NCBI GenBank assembly: GCA_947184155.2
Contig: CAMXCT020000810.1
Span: 59,743 to 123,742 of the forward strand
Direction: 5' to 3'
DNA from: Cladocopium goreaui
Taxonomy: Eukaryota > Sar > Dinophyceae > Suessiales > Symbiodiniaceae
Length of the DNA stretch: 64,000 nt
The notes beneath the pieces are model-generated. The model saw only the letters and a program-made list of their open reading frames with translations, was not told the origin of the DNA and searched no databases. The translations under genes were made by a program, and so were the position numbers. Below are positions 49,501-56,175 of this stretch, piece by piece (within the stretch, counting starts at the first letter, position 1; each line of letters starts with the position of its first letter).

Positions 49501-50062
49501 GCCCGGACGCCGGCCCACTGTGTGCCTTGGTTCAATGGGGAAGATGCTGAACCCCCTGTTTGAGGAGGTTAATCATGGATTTCTTCAGCGGCATTTCACT
49601 CTGGGTATCACAATCCTTGCCCAAAAAACCAACTAAAACATACCTAAACAAGGTTAACCCAGCGAATCACGCACAAATCTCGAAAATTCTTTCAGCCCAG
49701 GTACCACTATCTGCTTTTCTCTGAGCTCGTTCTCTTGTGCCACTGCCAGTACCACCCATCAATTTGAGTCCAGATTCACAGTCGTTGGTGTTCAATCGGA
49801 TACTTTCACCGGGTTTCAAGGCTTCCCCCGGCCCTCGGGCAGCAGGTGGGGGGCCACTGTCAGCCTTGCCACCACCCCCCTTGCCGCCACCACCCCCCTT
49901 GCCGTTGTTGCCACGGTCGCCTTTACGACCGCCACCACCTTTGTTGTCATCGCGCCAGTTGCCACCACCACCACCGCCATCGCGCCAGTTGTCATTGCTC
50001 CAACCGCCACCGCCGCCCTTCCAACCACCACCATTCCAACCACCTCCGCTCCACCCGGACAT
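19315..50062 (-). CDS. giant multi-exon gene: SPRY - UPF1-like SF1 helicase - PDZ-like - WW protein
   Basis: This minus-strand gene spans about 30.7 kb. It runs from ATG at 50,062 ([10 protein letters not shown]) to TAG at 19,315-19,317, with roughly 45 exons of about 33-310 nt. Domain order is a Gly/Trp-rich N terminus, an hnRNP-U-like SPRY domain, a beta-barrel and helical region typical of UPF1-like helicases, helicase motifs from GPPGTGKT to ALSRA, helical repeats, a PDZ-like domain, Gln/Met-rich segments and a WW domain. Splice joins were chosen by motif continuity, and phase is maintained at most of them. Donors are GT, GC and apparently GA; acceptors are mostly AG|G. The helicase half should bind and hydrolyse ATP and translocate on RNA or DNA; SPRY and WW suggest protein partners in RNA processing. 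That these parts form one transcript is inferred from unbroken collinearity. A split into two genes near 39.1 kb, where an exon begins with ATG, is possible. Confidence 0.75.
21535..21605. repeat. short AAACCCATCT tandem repeats
   Basis: About six imperfect copies of AAACCCATCTA lie in an intron of the large gene. Confidence 0.7.
22330..22462. repeat. ~32-bp tandem repeat, four copies
   Basis: The unit GATTTATGTACTGACTCAAG plus GGTGATATCTAT is repeated about four times. The first copy is separated from the second by a TA run. It lies in an intron of the large gene. Confidence 0.9.
23050..23912 (-). CDS. PDZ-like domain split over two exons
   Basis: Exon 23,912-23,702 begins with a KGKGKGK linker. 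It then encodes [38 protein letters not shown] and [14 protein letters not shown]. The next exon, from 23,254, continues [20 protein letters not shown]. The pattern 'PGQPxLxxGxxIxAIDGxxLLGL...VADxFGxxFxxxA' matches PDZ-like folds common in dinoflagellate proteins. The join keeps phase only with an apparent GA donor (AATGAG|GATCCG) and a TAG|GAC acceptor. PDZ domains bind protein C termini. The 3' end of the second exon, after LEQLANKC, is not fixed. Confidence 0.65.
24189..24304. repeat. inverted-repeat element, diverged copy 1
   Basis: Termini are TTACCATCTGGTTATT and AACCAGAGGGTAA, with internal CACCATTTCCAATAGG. It is a diverged member of the intronic family. Confidence 0.75.
24487..24596. 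repeat. inverted-repeat element copy 2
   Basis: The left end TTATCCTCTGGCAAACTTTC faces right end GTTTACCAGAGGGTAA. The core AAATCACCATTTTTAATGGG is shared with the other copies. Confidence 0.9.
24597..24770. repeat. 10-bp tandem repeat TATTAATCAC
   Basis: About 17 units of TATTAATCAC, TATTAAACAC or TATTAAGCAG directly abut the right end of inverted-repeat copy 2. The array may have grown from its flank. Confidence 0.95.
24790..29411 (-). CDS. exons after the helicase: helical repeats and Lys/Glu-rich linker
   Basis: Exons are 29,411-29,374, 28,698-28,552, 26,838-26,716, 26,490-26,452, 25,503-25,417, 25,215-25,169 and 24,938-~24,795. They encode [12 protein letters not shown], then a helical segment ([32 protein letters not shown]). 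A repeat-like pattern follows ([48 protein letters not shown]). Next are [17 protein letters not shown], a basic stretch [14 protein letters not shown], and a Pro/Glu-rich stretch [16 protein letters not shown]. The 'LxxAIxxAKxxGVD' pattern is a frequent alpha-helical repeat in protist proteins. Donors include GC (29,374; 26,716; 26,452) and apparent GA (28,552; 25,417), all phase-consistent. Confidence 0.7.
25807..25918. repeat. inverted-repeat element copy 3
   Basis: TACCCTCTGGTAAACTAAC faces AAGTTTACCAGAGGGTA. This copy lies in reverse orientation relative to copy 2, because the core reads as ATAGTGGATTTT before AATGGTGATTTTCC. Confidence 0.92.
27807..27916. repeat. inverted-repeat element copy 4
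   Basis: The left end TTATCCTCTGGTAAACTTTC is the same variant as copy 2, and the upstream flank is also shared (ATCACTAGATATTCCCATTA). A block longer than the element was therefore duplicated. Confidence 0.9.
28144..28250. repeat. inverted-repeat element copy 5
   Basis: TACCCTCTGGTAAACTAACA faces GGTTTACCAGAGGGTA, with a core in reverse orientation. Confidence 0.92.
29777..37430 (-). CDS. exons encoding the SF1B helicase core (UPF1-like)
   Basis: All superfamily 1 motifs are present in order. Q-like [16 protein letters not shown] lies at ~37.35 kb. Walker [18 protein letters not shown] lies in 36,855-36,710. VRVLRMG lies in the next exon at ~36.41-36.34 kb. RLEECGM lies in the exon that begins at 36,035. 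Walker [12 protein letters not shown] lies in 35,641-35,534. [14 protein letters not shown] lies in 35,019-34,972. Motif [18 protein letters not shown] lies in 33,924-33,829. TLLTDQY lies in 33,733-33,676. [10 protein letters not shown] lies in 32,757-32,662. [12 protein letters not shown] lies in 32,032-31,976. [10 protein letters not shown] begins at 31,731. [10 protein letters not shown] ends at 31,278. Motif [10 protein letters not shown] lies in 31,225-31,150. Motif [18 protein letters not shown] lies in an exon from 30,565. A tail exon is 29,865-29,777. Phases fit at nearly every join. It should be an ATP-dependent 5'-3' helicase acting on RNA and/or DNA. DEAAQ places it in the UPF1/SETX/SMUBP2 group; which member is unclear. 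Confidence 0.88.
31809..31912. repeat. inverted-repeat element copy 6, right end missing
   Basis: It starts TACCCTCTGGTAATTTG and runs through most of the element. It then stops at GTGACTTTCC, without the CCAGAGGGTA end, about 64 bp from a helicase exon (31,976-32,032). Confidence 0.8.
32129..32244. repeat. inverted-repeat element copy 7
   Basis: TACCCTCTGGTAAACGTTC faces AAATTACCAGAGGGTA, with an expanded T run in the core. Confidence 0.92.
32957..33077. repeat. inverted-repeat element copy 8
   Basis: TACCCTCTGGTTATTTAAC faces TTAAATAACCACAGGGTA. Confidence 0.88.
33117..33204. repeat. GATA microsatellite
   Basis: About 20 GATA units with a few GGTA and GAAA interruptions, in an intron of the large gene. 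Confidence 0.95.
34683..34786. repeat. inverted-repeat element copy 9
   Basis: TACCCTCTGGTAAACTAAC faces TTTATCAGAGGGTA, with core CACAATTTTTAATGGG. Confidence 0.92.
35360..35467. repeat. inverted-repeat element copy 10
   Basis: TACCCTCTGGTAAACATAC faces GTATGTTTACCAGAGGGTA, about 65 bp from the end of the Walker B exon. Confidence 0.92.
35750..35870. repeat. AT-rich microsatellites (TA and AAAAT runs)
   Basis: TATATA runs are followed by about eight AAAAT units and AATAT units. Intronic. Confidence 0.9.
38060..38590 (-). CDS. two exons preceding the helicase core
   Basis: Exon A (about 38,585-38,388) encodes [18 protein letters not shown], then [18 protein letters not shown] and [10 protein letters not shown], ending at CAATTCAG|GTAAAAAA. 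Exon B (about 38,270-38,058) encodes [20 protein letters not shown] and [20 protein letters not shown], ending at TTTTGAG|GTTTTTTAGG. Both have coding-like composition and splice sites on the same strand and in the same order as the helicase exons. No named domain was recognised in them. A further open segment at about 37,615-37,790 ([17 protein letters not shown]) could be another exon, with low certainty. Confidence 0.55.
38860..39148 (-). CDS. Lys-rich exon starting with ATG, position in gene uncertain
   Basis: An open segment reads [16 protein letters not shown] and then a basic run, [14 protein letters not shown], resembling a nuclear localisation signal. It continues with [20 protein letters not shown]. 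It is preceded by TTAG and followed by CAG|GTTCAACG, so it can be an internal exon of the large gene. It could equally be the first exon of a separate transcript encoding only the helicase half. Alternative frames are also open over part of it. No domain was recognised. Confidence 0.45.
40005..45655 (-). CDS. exons 7-13: pre-helicase region (stalk and beta-barrel)
   Basis: Exons are 45,655-45,486, 44,463-44,341, 44,024-43,962, 42,266-42,207, 41,501-41,432, 41,159-~41,077 and 40,127-~40,005. They encode [16 protein letters not shown], then the helical segment [20 protein letters not shown]. Next come [15 protein letters not shown] with [16 protein letters not shown], then [15 protein letters not shown], then [19 protein letters not shown]. 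This order (helix with LELExEAE, barrel, then a WRLDxGxN-like segment) is characteristic of the N-terminal half of UPF1/SMUBP2-type helicases. Most joins keep phase. The join into 40,127 is uncertain, and an exon may be missing there. Confidence 0.7.
40936..40995. repeat. mixed TCTA / TCTAG / CCAAT microsatellite
   Basis: Consecutive runs of TCTA, TCTAG and CCAAT lie in an intron of the large gene. Confidence 0.9.
41199..41309. repeat. inverted-repeat element copy 11
   Basis: The left end is degraded (TTACCATTTCTGGTAAAC); the right end AAATTACCAGAGGGTA is intact. The core AAATGGTGATTTT-type arm matches copy 12. Confidence 0.85.
41805..41908. repeat. inverted-repeat element copy 12
   Basis: TACCCTCTGGTAAACTAAC faces TTAAATTACCAGAGGGTA. 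Confidence 0.92.
42378..42487. repeat. inverted-repeat element copy 13
   Basis: TACCCTCTGTTTATTTGTT faces AAAAACCAGAGGGTA, in reverse core orientation. Confidence 0.88.
43302..43404. repeat. inverted-repeat element copy 14 (CCCTCCGG left end)
   Basis: TACCCTCCGGTAAACTAAC faces AAATTACCAGAGGGTA. The left end carries CCGG in place of CTGG. Confidence 0.92.
43627..43733. repeat. inverted-repeat element copy 15
   Basis: TACCCTCTGGTTATGTC faces TAGTTTACCAGAGGGTA, in reverse core orientation. Confidence 0.92.
44838..46715. repeat. 45-bp dispersed duplicate within introns
   Basis: GGTGGTGCGTTTTGTGCCCA, followed by TCTTGAAAAATCATGGAGT, occurs at about 44,835 and about 46,646. A shared downstream word ATGACATCCCATATAT follows each. 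The two copies lie in different introns of the large gene. Confidence 0.85.
46956..49525 (-). CDS. exons 2-6: SPRY domain (hnRNP-U-like)
   Basis: Five exons on the minus strand encode a complete SPRY domain: 49,525-49,389, 48,915-48,828, 48,045-47,947, 47,377-47,345 (33-nt microexon) and 47,045-46,956. Landmarks are [71 protein letters not shown] and [18 protein letters not shown]. They match the order seen in hnRNP-U/RanBPM-type SPRY proteins. Phases agree at every join: GT donors at 49,389 and 47,947, GC donors at 48,828, 47,345 and probably 46,956. SPRY domains bind protein partners. Introns hold two inverted-repeat elements and a 54-bp inverted repeat. Confidence 0.8.
48351..49163. repeat. 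54-bp inverted repeat around a SPRY exon
   Basis: The left arm 48,351-48,404 and right arm 49,110-49,163 are reverse complements at 53 of 54 positions (key words TTTCGACACTGCTGAT and ATAGCTAAGTTGGTGC). They enclose about 705 bp containing SPRY exon 48,828-48,915 and inverted-repeat copy 16. In the pre-mRNA the arms could pair and loop out that exon. Confidence 0.92.
48403..48518. repeat. inverted-repeat element copy 16 (CCCTCCGG left end)
   Basis: TACCCTCCGGTAAACATAC faces TAGTTTACCAGAGGGTA. Its left end abuts the 54-bp inverted repeat arm. Confidence 0.92.
49192..49367. repeat. inverted-repeat element copy 17 plus an adjacent half copy
   Basis: A full copy occupies 49,192-49,294 (TACCCTCTGGTAATTTAAC to AAATTACCAGAGGTTA). 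A second right end, TATGTTAAATTACCAGAGGG, lies at about 49,345-49,367, just before the end of SPRY exon 49,389-49,525. Confidence 0.88.
49753..50062 (-). CDS. exon 1: Gly/Trp/Lys-rich N terminus
   Basis: The first exon encodes 103 residues plus one base. It opens [16 protein letters not shown] and continues with Gly-rich stretches containing NWRDD, RKGDR and KGGGGK. It then becomes more ordered ([17 protein letters not shown]), which is the usual lead-in to a SPRY domain. Such Gly/Arg/Trp-rich tails resemble RNA-binding low-complexity regions. The donor ATGGGTG|GTACTG ends in phase 1 and joins exon 2 as [13 protein letters not shown]. An upstream in-frame extension to 50,224 exists, but it lacks the composition of the rest, so I chose the ATG at 50,062. 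Confidence 0.75.
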
Positions 50063-50419
50063 GGCACGGGTCCTGTTTTGACGTTGAAAGGAGTCTTCGT
50101 TCCAAGCTCCAGAAAAAAACACGTGGCGCAGTCCGGTGGCCGCGGAAGAGTTTGATAAGCGAAAAAAACAAAACTGGACTACAGGGGCATAAACCTGTGA
50201 GCCGAAGACATGTGGTCGCAACACCTGTAAGGTATCTCATCAAGCCGAGAATATCTTACCTCTTCAATGCAGCCCTCATCAAACAAAAGAAATATCCGCC
50301 GACCCCGGCCTTGGCCAAGGCAGGGGCGGCGCCTGGGACCACCGCAGGTGTGGAACTTCTCCTTCTTAGCTTTCCAAGGCCACTTGCCAGCCCTTAAAAG
50401 CCATCGCTTAAACATTCCC
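50063..50419 (-). other. upstream region of the large gene
   Basis: About 360 bp lie between the ATG and the satellite array. They contain no TATA box that I recognise. Dinoflagellate genes usually lack TATA boxes and mature by trans-splicing of a spliced leader. The acceptor for the leader cannot be fixed by eye. Confidence 0.35.
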
Positions 50420-52700
50420 TTGGCATGCTTCATCCTGCAGCCAACAGGCACCGCAAGGCGACGCATCAATGTCTTCTTTCCCCTCATGGGCGTCCAAGCC
50501 TGCCCTTTGCCACGTCCTGGGGGTCCAAGCCTGCCGTTTGCCATGCTGCATCCTGCAGCCAACCGGCACCCCAAGGCCACACATCAATGGCTTCTTATAG
50601 GCGTCCAAGCCTGCCGTTTGCCAGCCCTTAAACGCTTAAAACCTTTAAATGCCAGGCCTTAAACATTCCCTTGGCATGCTTCATCTTGCAGCCAACAGGC
50701 ACCCCAAGGCCACACCACACATCAATGTCTTCTTATGGGCGTCCAAGCCTGCCGTTTGCCAGCCCTTAAACGCTTAAAAACCTTCCAAACCTCCAAACCC
50801 TTAAAACCCTTACAACCCGTCATGGGGGGTCCAAGCCTGCCGTTTGCCAGGCCTTAAACACAAGGGAACCTCGGCATGCTTCATCCTGCAGCCAACAGGC
50901 ACTCCAAGGCCACACATCAATGTCTTCTTATGGGCGTCCAAGCCTGCCGTTTGCCAGCCCTTAAACGCTTAAAAACCCTAAAGCCCTTAAAACCCTTACA
51001 ACCCGTCATGGGGGGTCCAAGCCTGCCGTTTGCCAGGCCTTAAACACAAGGGAACCTTGGCATGCTTCATCCTGCAGCCAACAGGCACTCCAAGGCCACA
51101 CATCAATGTCTTCTTATGGGCGTCCAAGCCTGCCGTTTGCCAGCCCTTAAACGCTTAAAAACCCTCCAAACCCTTAAAACCCTTACCCATGGGGGGTCCA
51201 AGCCTGCCGTTTGCCAGGCCTTCAACACAAGGGAACCTTGGCATGCTTCATCCTGCAGCCAACAGGCACTCCAAGGCCACACCACACATCAATGTCTTCT
51301 TATGGGCGTCCAAGCCTGCCGTTTGCCAGCCCTTAAACGCTTAAAAACCCTCCAAACCCCAAGGCCACCACAAACGTCTTCTTATGGGCGTCCAAGCCTG
51401 CCGTTTGCCAGCCCTTAAACGCTTAAAAACCCTCCAAACGCCAAAAAAACCCTTAAAACCCTTACAACCCGTCATGCGGGGTCCAAGCCTGCCGTTTGCC
51501 AGGCCTTAAACACAAGGGAACCTTGGCATGCTTCATCCTGCAGCTAACAGGCACCCCAAGGCCACACATCAATGTCTTCTTATGGGCGTCCAAGCCTGCC
51601 GTTTGCCAGCCCTTAAACGCTTAAAAACCCTCCAAACGCTTAAAACCCTTAAAAACCCTTGCAACCCGTCATGGGGGGTCCAAGCCTGCCGTTTGCCAGG
51701 CCTTAAACACAAGGGAACCTTGGCATGCTTCATCCTGCAGCCAACAGGCACTCCAAGGCCACACATCAATGTCTTCTTATGGGCGTCCAAGCCTGCCGTT
51801 TGCCAGCCCTTAAACGCTTAAAAACCCTCCAAACGCTTAAAACCCTTAAAACCCTTACAACCCGTCATGGGGGGTCCAAGCCTGCCGTTTGCCAGGCCTT
51901 AAACACAAGGGAACCTTGGCATGCTTCATCCTGCGGCCAACAGGCACTCCAAGGCCACACATCAATGTCTTCTTATAGGCGTCCAAGCCTGCCGTTTGCC
52001 AGCCCTTAAAAGCTTAAAACCCTTAAAAACCCTCCAAACGCTTAAAACCCTTATTACAACCCGTCATGGGGGTCCAAGCCTGCCGTTTGCCAGGCCCGCA
52101 AGGCTACACATCAATGGCTTCTTATGGGCGTCGCAGCCTGCCGTTTGCCAGGCCTTAAACATTCCCTTGGCATGCTTCATCTTGCAGCCAACAGGCACCC
52201 CAAGGCCACACATCCATGTCTTGTTATGGGCGTCCAAGCCTGCCGTTTGCCAGCCCTTAAACGCTTAAAAACCCTCCAAACGCTTAAAACCCTTAAAACC
52301 TTTACAACCCGTCATGGGGGGTCCAAGCCTGCCGTTTGCCAGGCCTTAAACACAAGGGAACCTTGGCATGCTTCATCCTGCAGCCAACAGGCACTCCAAG
52401 GCCACACATCAATGTCTTCTTATAGGCGTCCAAGCCTGCCGTTTGCCAGCCTTAACGCTAAAAACCTCAAACGCTTAAAACCCTTAAACCTTACAACCGT
52501 CATGGGGGGCCAAGCCCTGCCGGTTTGCTAGGCCTTAAAACACAAGGGAACCTTGGCATGCTTCATCCGCAGCCAACAGGCACCCCAAGGCCACACATCA
52601 ATGGCTTCTTATGGGCGTCCAAGCCTGCCGTTTGCCAGCCCTTAAACCCCTAAAACCCTTAAAACCCTTAAAACCTTTACAACCCGTAATGGGGGTCCAA
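50420..52700. repeat. ~196-bp satellite array, about 12 units
   Basis: The landmark CATGCTTCATC recurs at 50,424, 50,675, 50,875, 51,061, 51,242, 51,528, 51,724, 51,920, 52,171, 52,368 and 52,558. Spacing is mostly 181-200 bp, with a few longer units. Each unit contains TCCAAGCCTGCCGTTTGCCA twice, separated by runs of CTTAAAACC. Frames stay open through several units but repeat the array and show no conserved domain, so I treat them as non-coding. The 3'-most units (from about 52,440) are more degraded. The array begins about 360 bp upstream of the start of the large minus-strand gene. Confidence 0.93.
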
Positions 52701-52723
52701 GGCCAAATAATTCCTCTTAGGTG

Positions 52724-53330
52724 TCAAGGTTGCCGTTGCCAGCTTTGCAACAATGCAAACGATACCCAAAGCCAAATCAAATAGCCTTTCTCGGGTTCAA
52801 GCTTGCGTTTAACCACTTTTCTCTTTGCAATAACCCGTCTTGAAGAAAACTGCTTCCCACAGACCCTTCGATGATCTATTTGCCCTGTCTTCACGTCACT
52901 GGCCACATTTCCTTTGCAAGCGGGGCAAATGTAAACATGCGCTTTCTCCTTCATAACGCCGTCCTTAACAGAAAATTGGTTCCCACAGACCGTTCCATGG
53001 TTTATTTGCCCTGTTTTCACGTCATTGGCCACATTTCCTTTGTAAGTGGGGCAAATGGAAACATACGCTTTTTCCGTCACAACGCCGTCCTTGACAGAAA
53101 ATTGGTTCCCACAGACCGTTCGATGGTTTATTTGCCCTGTCTTCACGTCACTAGCCACATTTCCTTTGCAAGCAGGGCAAATATACACATACCCTTTCGC
53201 AACGACCTACGCATCCCACACCTGGAAACGGTTACCACATACGCGTCGGTGATCTACTTGGCCCGTGCGTATACTGCTCCTCACGGACTTTTGACAAGCG
53301 AAACAAACATATTGGAAACTCTTGCCCTCC
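52724..53330 (-). pseudogene. CxxC...HxxxC zinc-finger-like repeat protein, broken
   Basis: The minus strand encodes four tandem repeats of about 42 aa (126 nt) with the pattern CPACKGNV, KTGQINHRTVCGNQF and SVKDG. This is a C-x2-C plus H-x3-C arrangement expected to bind zinc, of a type I recall as common in dinoflagellates. The most 5' repeat (CFACQKSV, RTGQVDHRRVCGNRF) is separated from the rest by an in-frame TAG at about 53,212. The third repeat has lost a cysteine (CPTY for CPAC). After the last repeat the frame becomes basic (RKVVKRK) and ends at 52,724. It could be a decayed gene, or an exon whose intron I have not seen. Confidence 0.6.
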
Positions 53331-53399
53331 TCCCCTGTTTGTGCTCCATGTTAAAACTTTCAAGGTCCCTTTCACCAACAAGCCACCCAACCATGCATT

Positions 53400-55560
53400 C
53401 AATTCAAATTACTAATTAATTAAAGGTACTGGACAACCAAAATCCAATCTCGAACGCAATATAATACACTGGGAAGGATCGTGGTCAAGGAAACAAATAT
53501 GTGAAGAGGTACTGTGTCACAATGTTGCTTTGAACCATCGATCGCGTATTGTATACACACGACCCATGGCACTTTAACCCCACATTAAGCATGACCACCT
53601 CTAGTAAACCTAACATAATAGCGTTGTGTCCCAAAAAAGGAGGTCGGCGACACCCGGGCGCTAGCCCGTTTTATACGAAAGTTCCCAAAAAAATAGTGAA
53701 TTTTAGACCTCCGCGCAAGGGGCTCAGGAAGTACAGCCTCAGTTTGTATTCGCACAGACTAAGATATCTTCGTAAAAAGCCCAAAATTGTGGCATATTTT
53801 TTAGGAAATTTAGGCTCGGAAACTGCGCGCGCGCGCGCTCTGTATATAACCAAATCGTAATATTAGTAGTAATATATGTATATATAATATATAACATAAA
53901 TTATATTTTTTTCTATAAATACATATTATATATAAAATAAATATAAATAATTATGTTTTCTAAATTAAATATATAAATAAATACATATAATTTCAAATAA
54001 CAAATATATATATATATAATAAAATTACATAATTAAATTTAATATTTAATATTTAATAATAATAACAATATCTATATATATATATTAATGAAATAATTAT
54101 ATTCTAGTTGTATTGTATAAATAAGATATTGTTTAAATTATATATATATACACATATTATAAGAAATTTATAATTGAAACATTAATTTGTTTTTATGATG
54201 CCAATAAGGGTCGGTTTTGCGTGTAAATTGTATTCCGATTCTATCCGAATTGATATCAATCTTTGGACATCTGCACCTGCCACATGCCGGGATTTAGAAG
54301 ATGGAAGATGCCAATACCAGCACATGACATATGTTTCTAAGACCAAATATGGTTTCTAAATGTTTCTAATGGGGTAAATCCAAGAATATATTTACTATTT
54401 GCGGGTGGTTTATGCCACCCATTTTTGGTCATATTGGGGATAGTTTATTGTTGGGTTTACCACACTGCCTAATTTCGTATTTCCAATGTGAAATCTCGAT
54501 GCAGGAAGCCTGGCGTGCTAAGCTTTCCCAAGCTTTGAGCAAAACCACCAGGTGAACAGAGAGTTGACCAGCAAACGTTGCAAATCTCCTATCTGATTCA
54601 TGGCAAGTACTGCAAAAACTGACAGGTCGCAATGACACCGCTCAGCAAAAAGTCACAGCCCCAACAAAAAATGGAAGCTGACTGCAGACCCTTAAAAGTG
54701 AACTTTGTTTAGCATCTAGAGACCCTTCCAGTCTGAGAACTACGCTAGCATGTAGATGTGCAAAACTATACACCCCGCCGTTGCTTTCAGCTGTCCAAAA
54801 AGTCAGATGTCCCCCAATTCCTGGAAATTTCCATTAGTTTCACTTTTGCAAAATACCCAATCTTGGTTGCTTATACCACGATGGGAATCAAACTTGACAA
54901 AGGCAATCTCCACCAAACGTTTGGTGGTACAACCGCTTAGGCACATCGACGCATCATAGAACTATCAACCAACATGTCAACTCGGCGAAATCCATCAAAG
55001 TCCCTTATGCCTTTTTGGTCCATCTCCCCTGTTTAGCGGGTCATATAATCCTTCATCTTTAAAAGTAAAATACCAATCTATCCGAATTTTTGGTGGTAAA
55101 ATCCCGTTTCCAGGTTTCAACCCCCATCAACTGGGCACTGCTCAAGTGGCCTTGGAAACCGGTTTTCTCCTGAAGCATCCTCCAGTTGACCGAGCCTGGC
55201 TCAAGAGGTAAGGAAACAGCCAAGTTGTTTCTACAAGGCTAGGCCCCGATACTGTATACCCAAGATTTACAAACTCCAGCCATGTCTAGTACGGAACCAT
55301 CCAAGTTTGATCATTTTGGTCTAAATATGCACATGTGTATATATATATACATATAAATCAGACATAATCAGACGATCTCTCACCATGTCTTTAACAAAAA
55401 AGACAATCCTGCAACTTGCTCGGATTCTTCCAACTCTGTAGATTTCTTGCAATATGAGATGTCCAAGTCTATTGGGGATGCACTCTGGATTTGAGACCAA
55501 CTAGGCCCTAGGCCTGCAGGAGAATCACCACCACCAGGATCCCTGCTGTTGCCTTAGAGC
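53400..55560. other. intergenic; (CG)n run and very AT-rich block
   Basis: A short GC-rich segment with ACACCCGGGCGCTAGCCCG (about 53,650) leads to a pure CG alternation (CTGCGCGCGCGCGCGCTC, about 53,823-53,840). It is followed directly by about 330 bp of almost pure A/T (53,860-54,190). No supported gene lies here. A minus-strand frame at 53,671-53,853 is open but unrecognised. Confidence 0.55.
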
Positions 55561-55569
55561 CACGAACAT

Positions 55570-56175
55570 CACTATTGGTAGCAACTTCCAATGTCACTGG
55601 AAACTTGCAATATCTTACACCTACAGAGCAGGACATTCCCGTACTTCAATTGAAATACCCTCTTTCGCACGCGACATTCACCCGGAGGTCCACATCAATG
55701 ACGACCAGTGGGTTCGTCTAAAGAAGGATTTACCCCAAATGTATGGCCATCAAGCATCATCAAGCCTTGGGGGAGAATATATTCATTGTGTTTTTCAAAA
55801 ACCTGGAGACAACCCCTGAGAGCCAAACCATGAAGGCCATTATGGCCTCAGGGCCACGGTAATTCCCAAGCCCATGTGTATGCAGCAGGTTGCGCCTGCT
55901 CCCACGATTTTCTTAAGGGAGGAAATCCACGTCCATCCTCCCAGATTCTCAAAGAAAAAACGACATCCGTTGTCGACGAGTTGGTAGGAAAAAGGCTAAC
56001 AGAACTCGCTGCCTCCCTGACAACAGTACAGAAGTTGGACAGCCCAATAGCAGCAAGTCCCCGTATCTGCAACAAGATCTACAAAACTGCTTGCTTCAAA
56101 GAGATCGTTAAAGAAATGGATCCCCGGATCAGCGAAGCAGCCCTTCCCAAGCCCCTCAGACCTGAGCATGTCTAA
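55570..56175 (+). pseudogene. coding-like forward segment of unknown function, interrupted
   Basis: One forward frame from about 55,560 to 55,818 reads NITIGSNFQCHWKLAISYTY, then HPEVHINDDQWVRLKKDLPQ, with coding-like composition, then a stop. A second forward frame, 55,876-56,175, reads KEKTTSVVDELVGKRLTELA and EIVKEMDPRISEAALPK. They may be pieces of one decayed gene or exons of a spliced one. The minus strand of the second part is also open (IWEDGRGFPPLRKSWEQA), so even the strand is uncertain. No family was recognised. Confidence 0.3.

Noticed and set aside
50425..52531. Open frames reading HPAANRHSKATHQCLL-type repeats on the forward strand
   Set aside because: They follow the satellite unit, change frame whenever unit length is not a multiple of 3, and encode no recognisable domain.
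53549..53860. Forward 103-codon frame and reverse 60-codon frame next to the CG run
   Set aside because: Low-complexity basic composition, no start context or domain, and both strands equally open.
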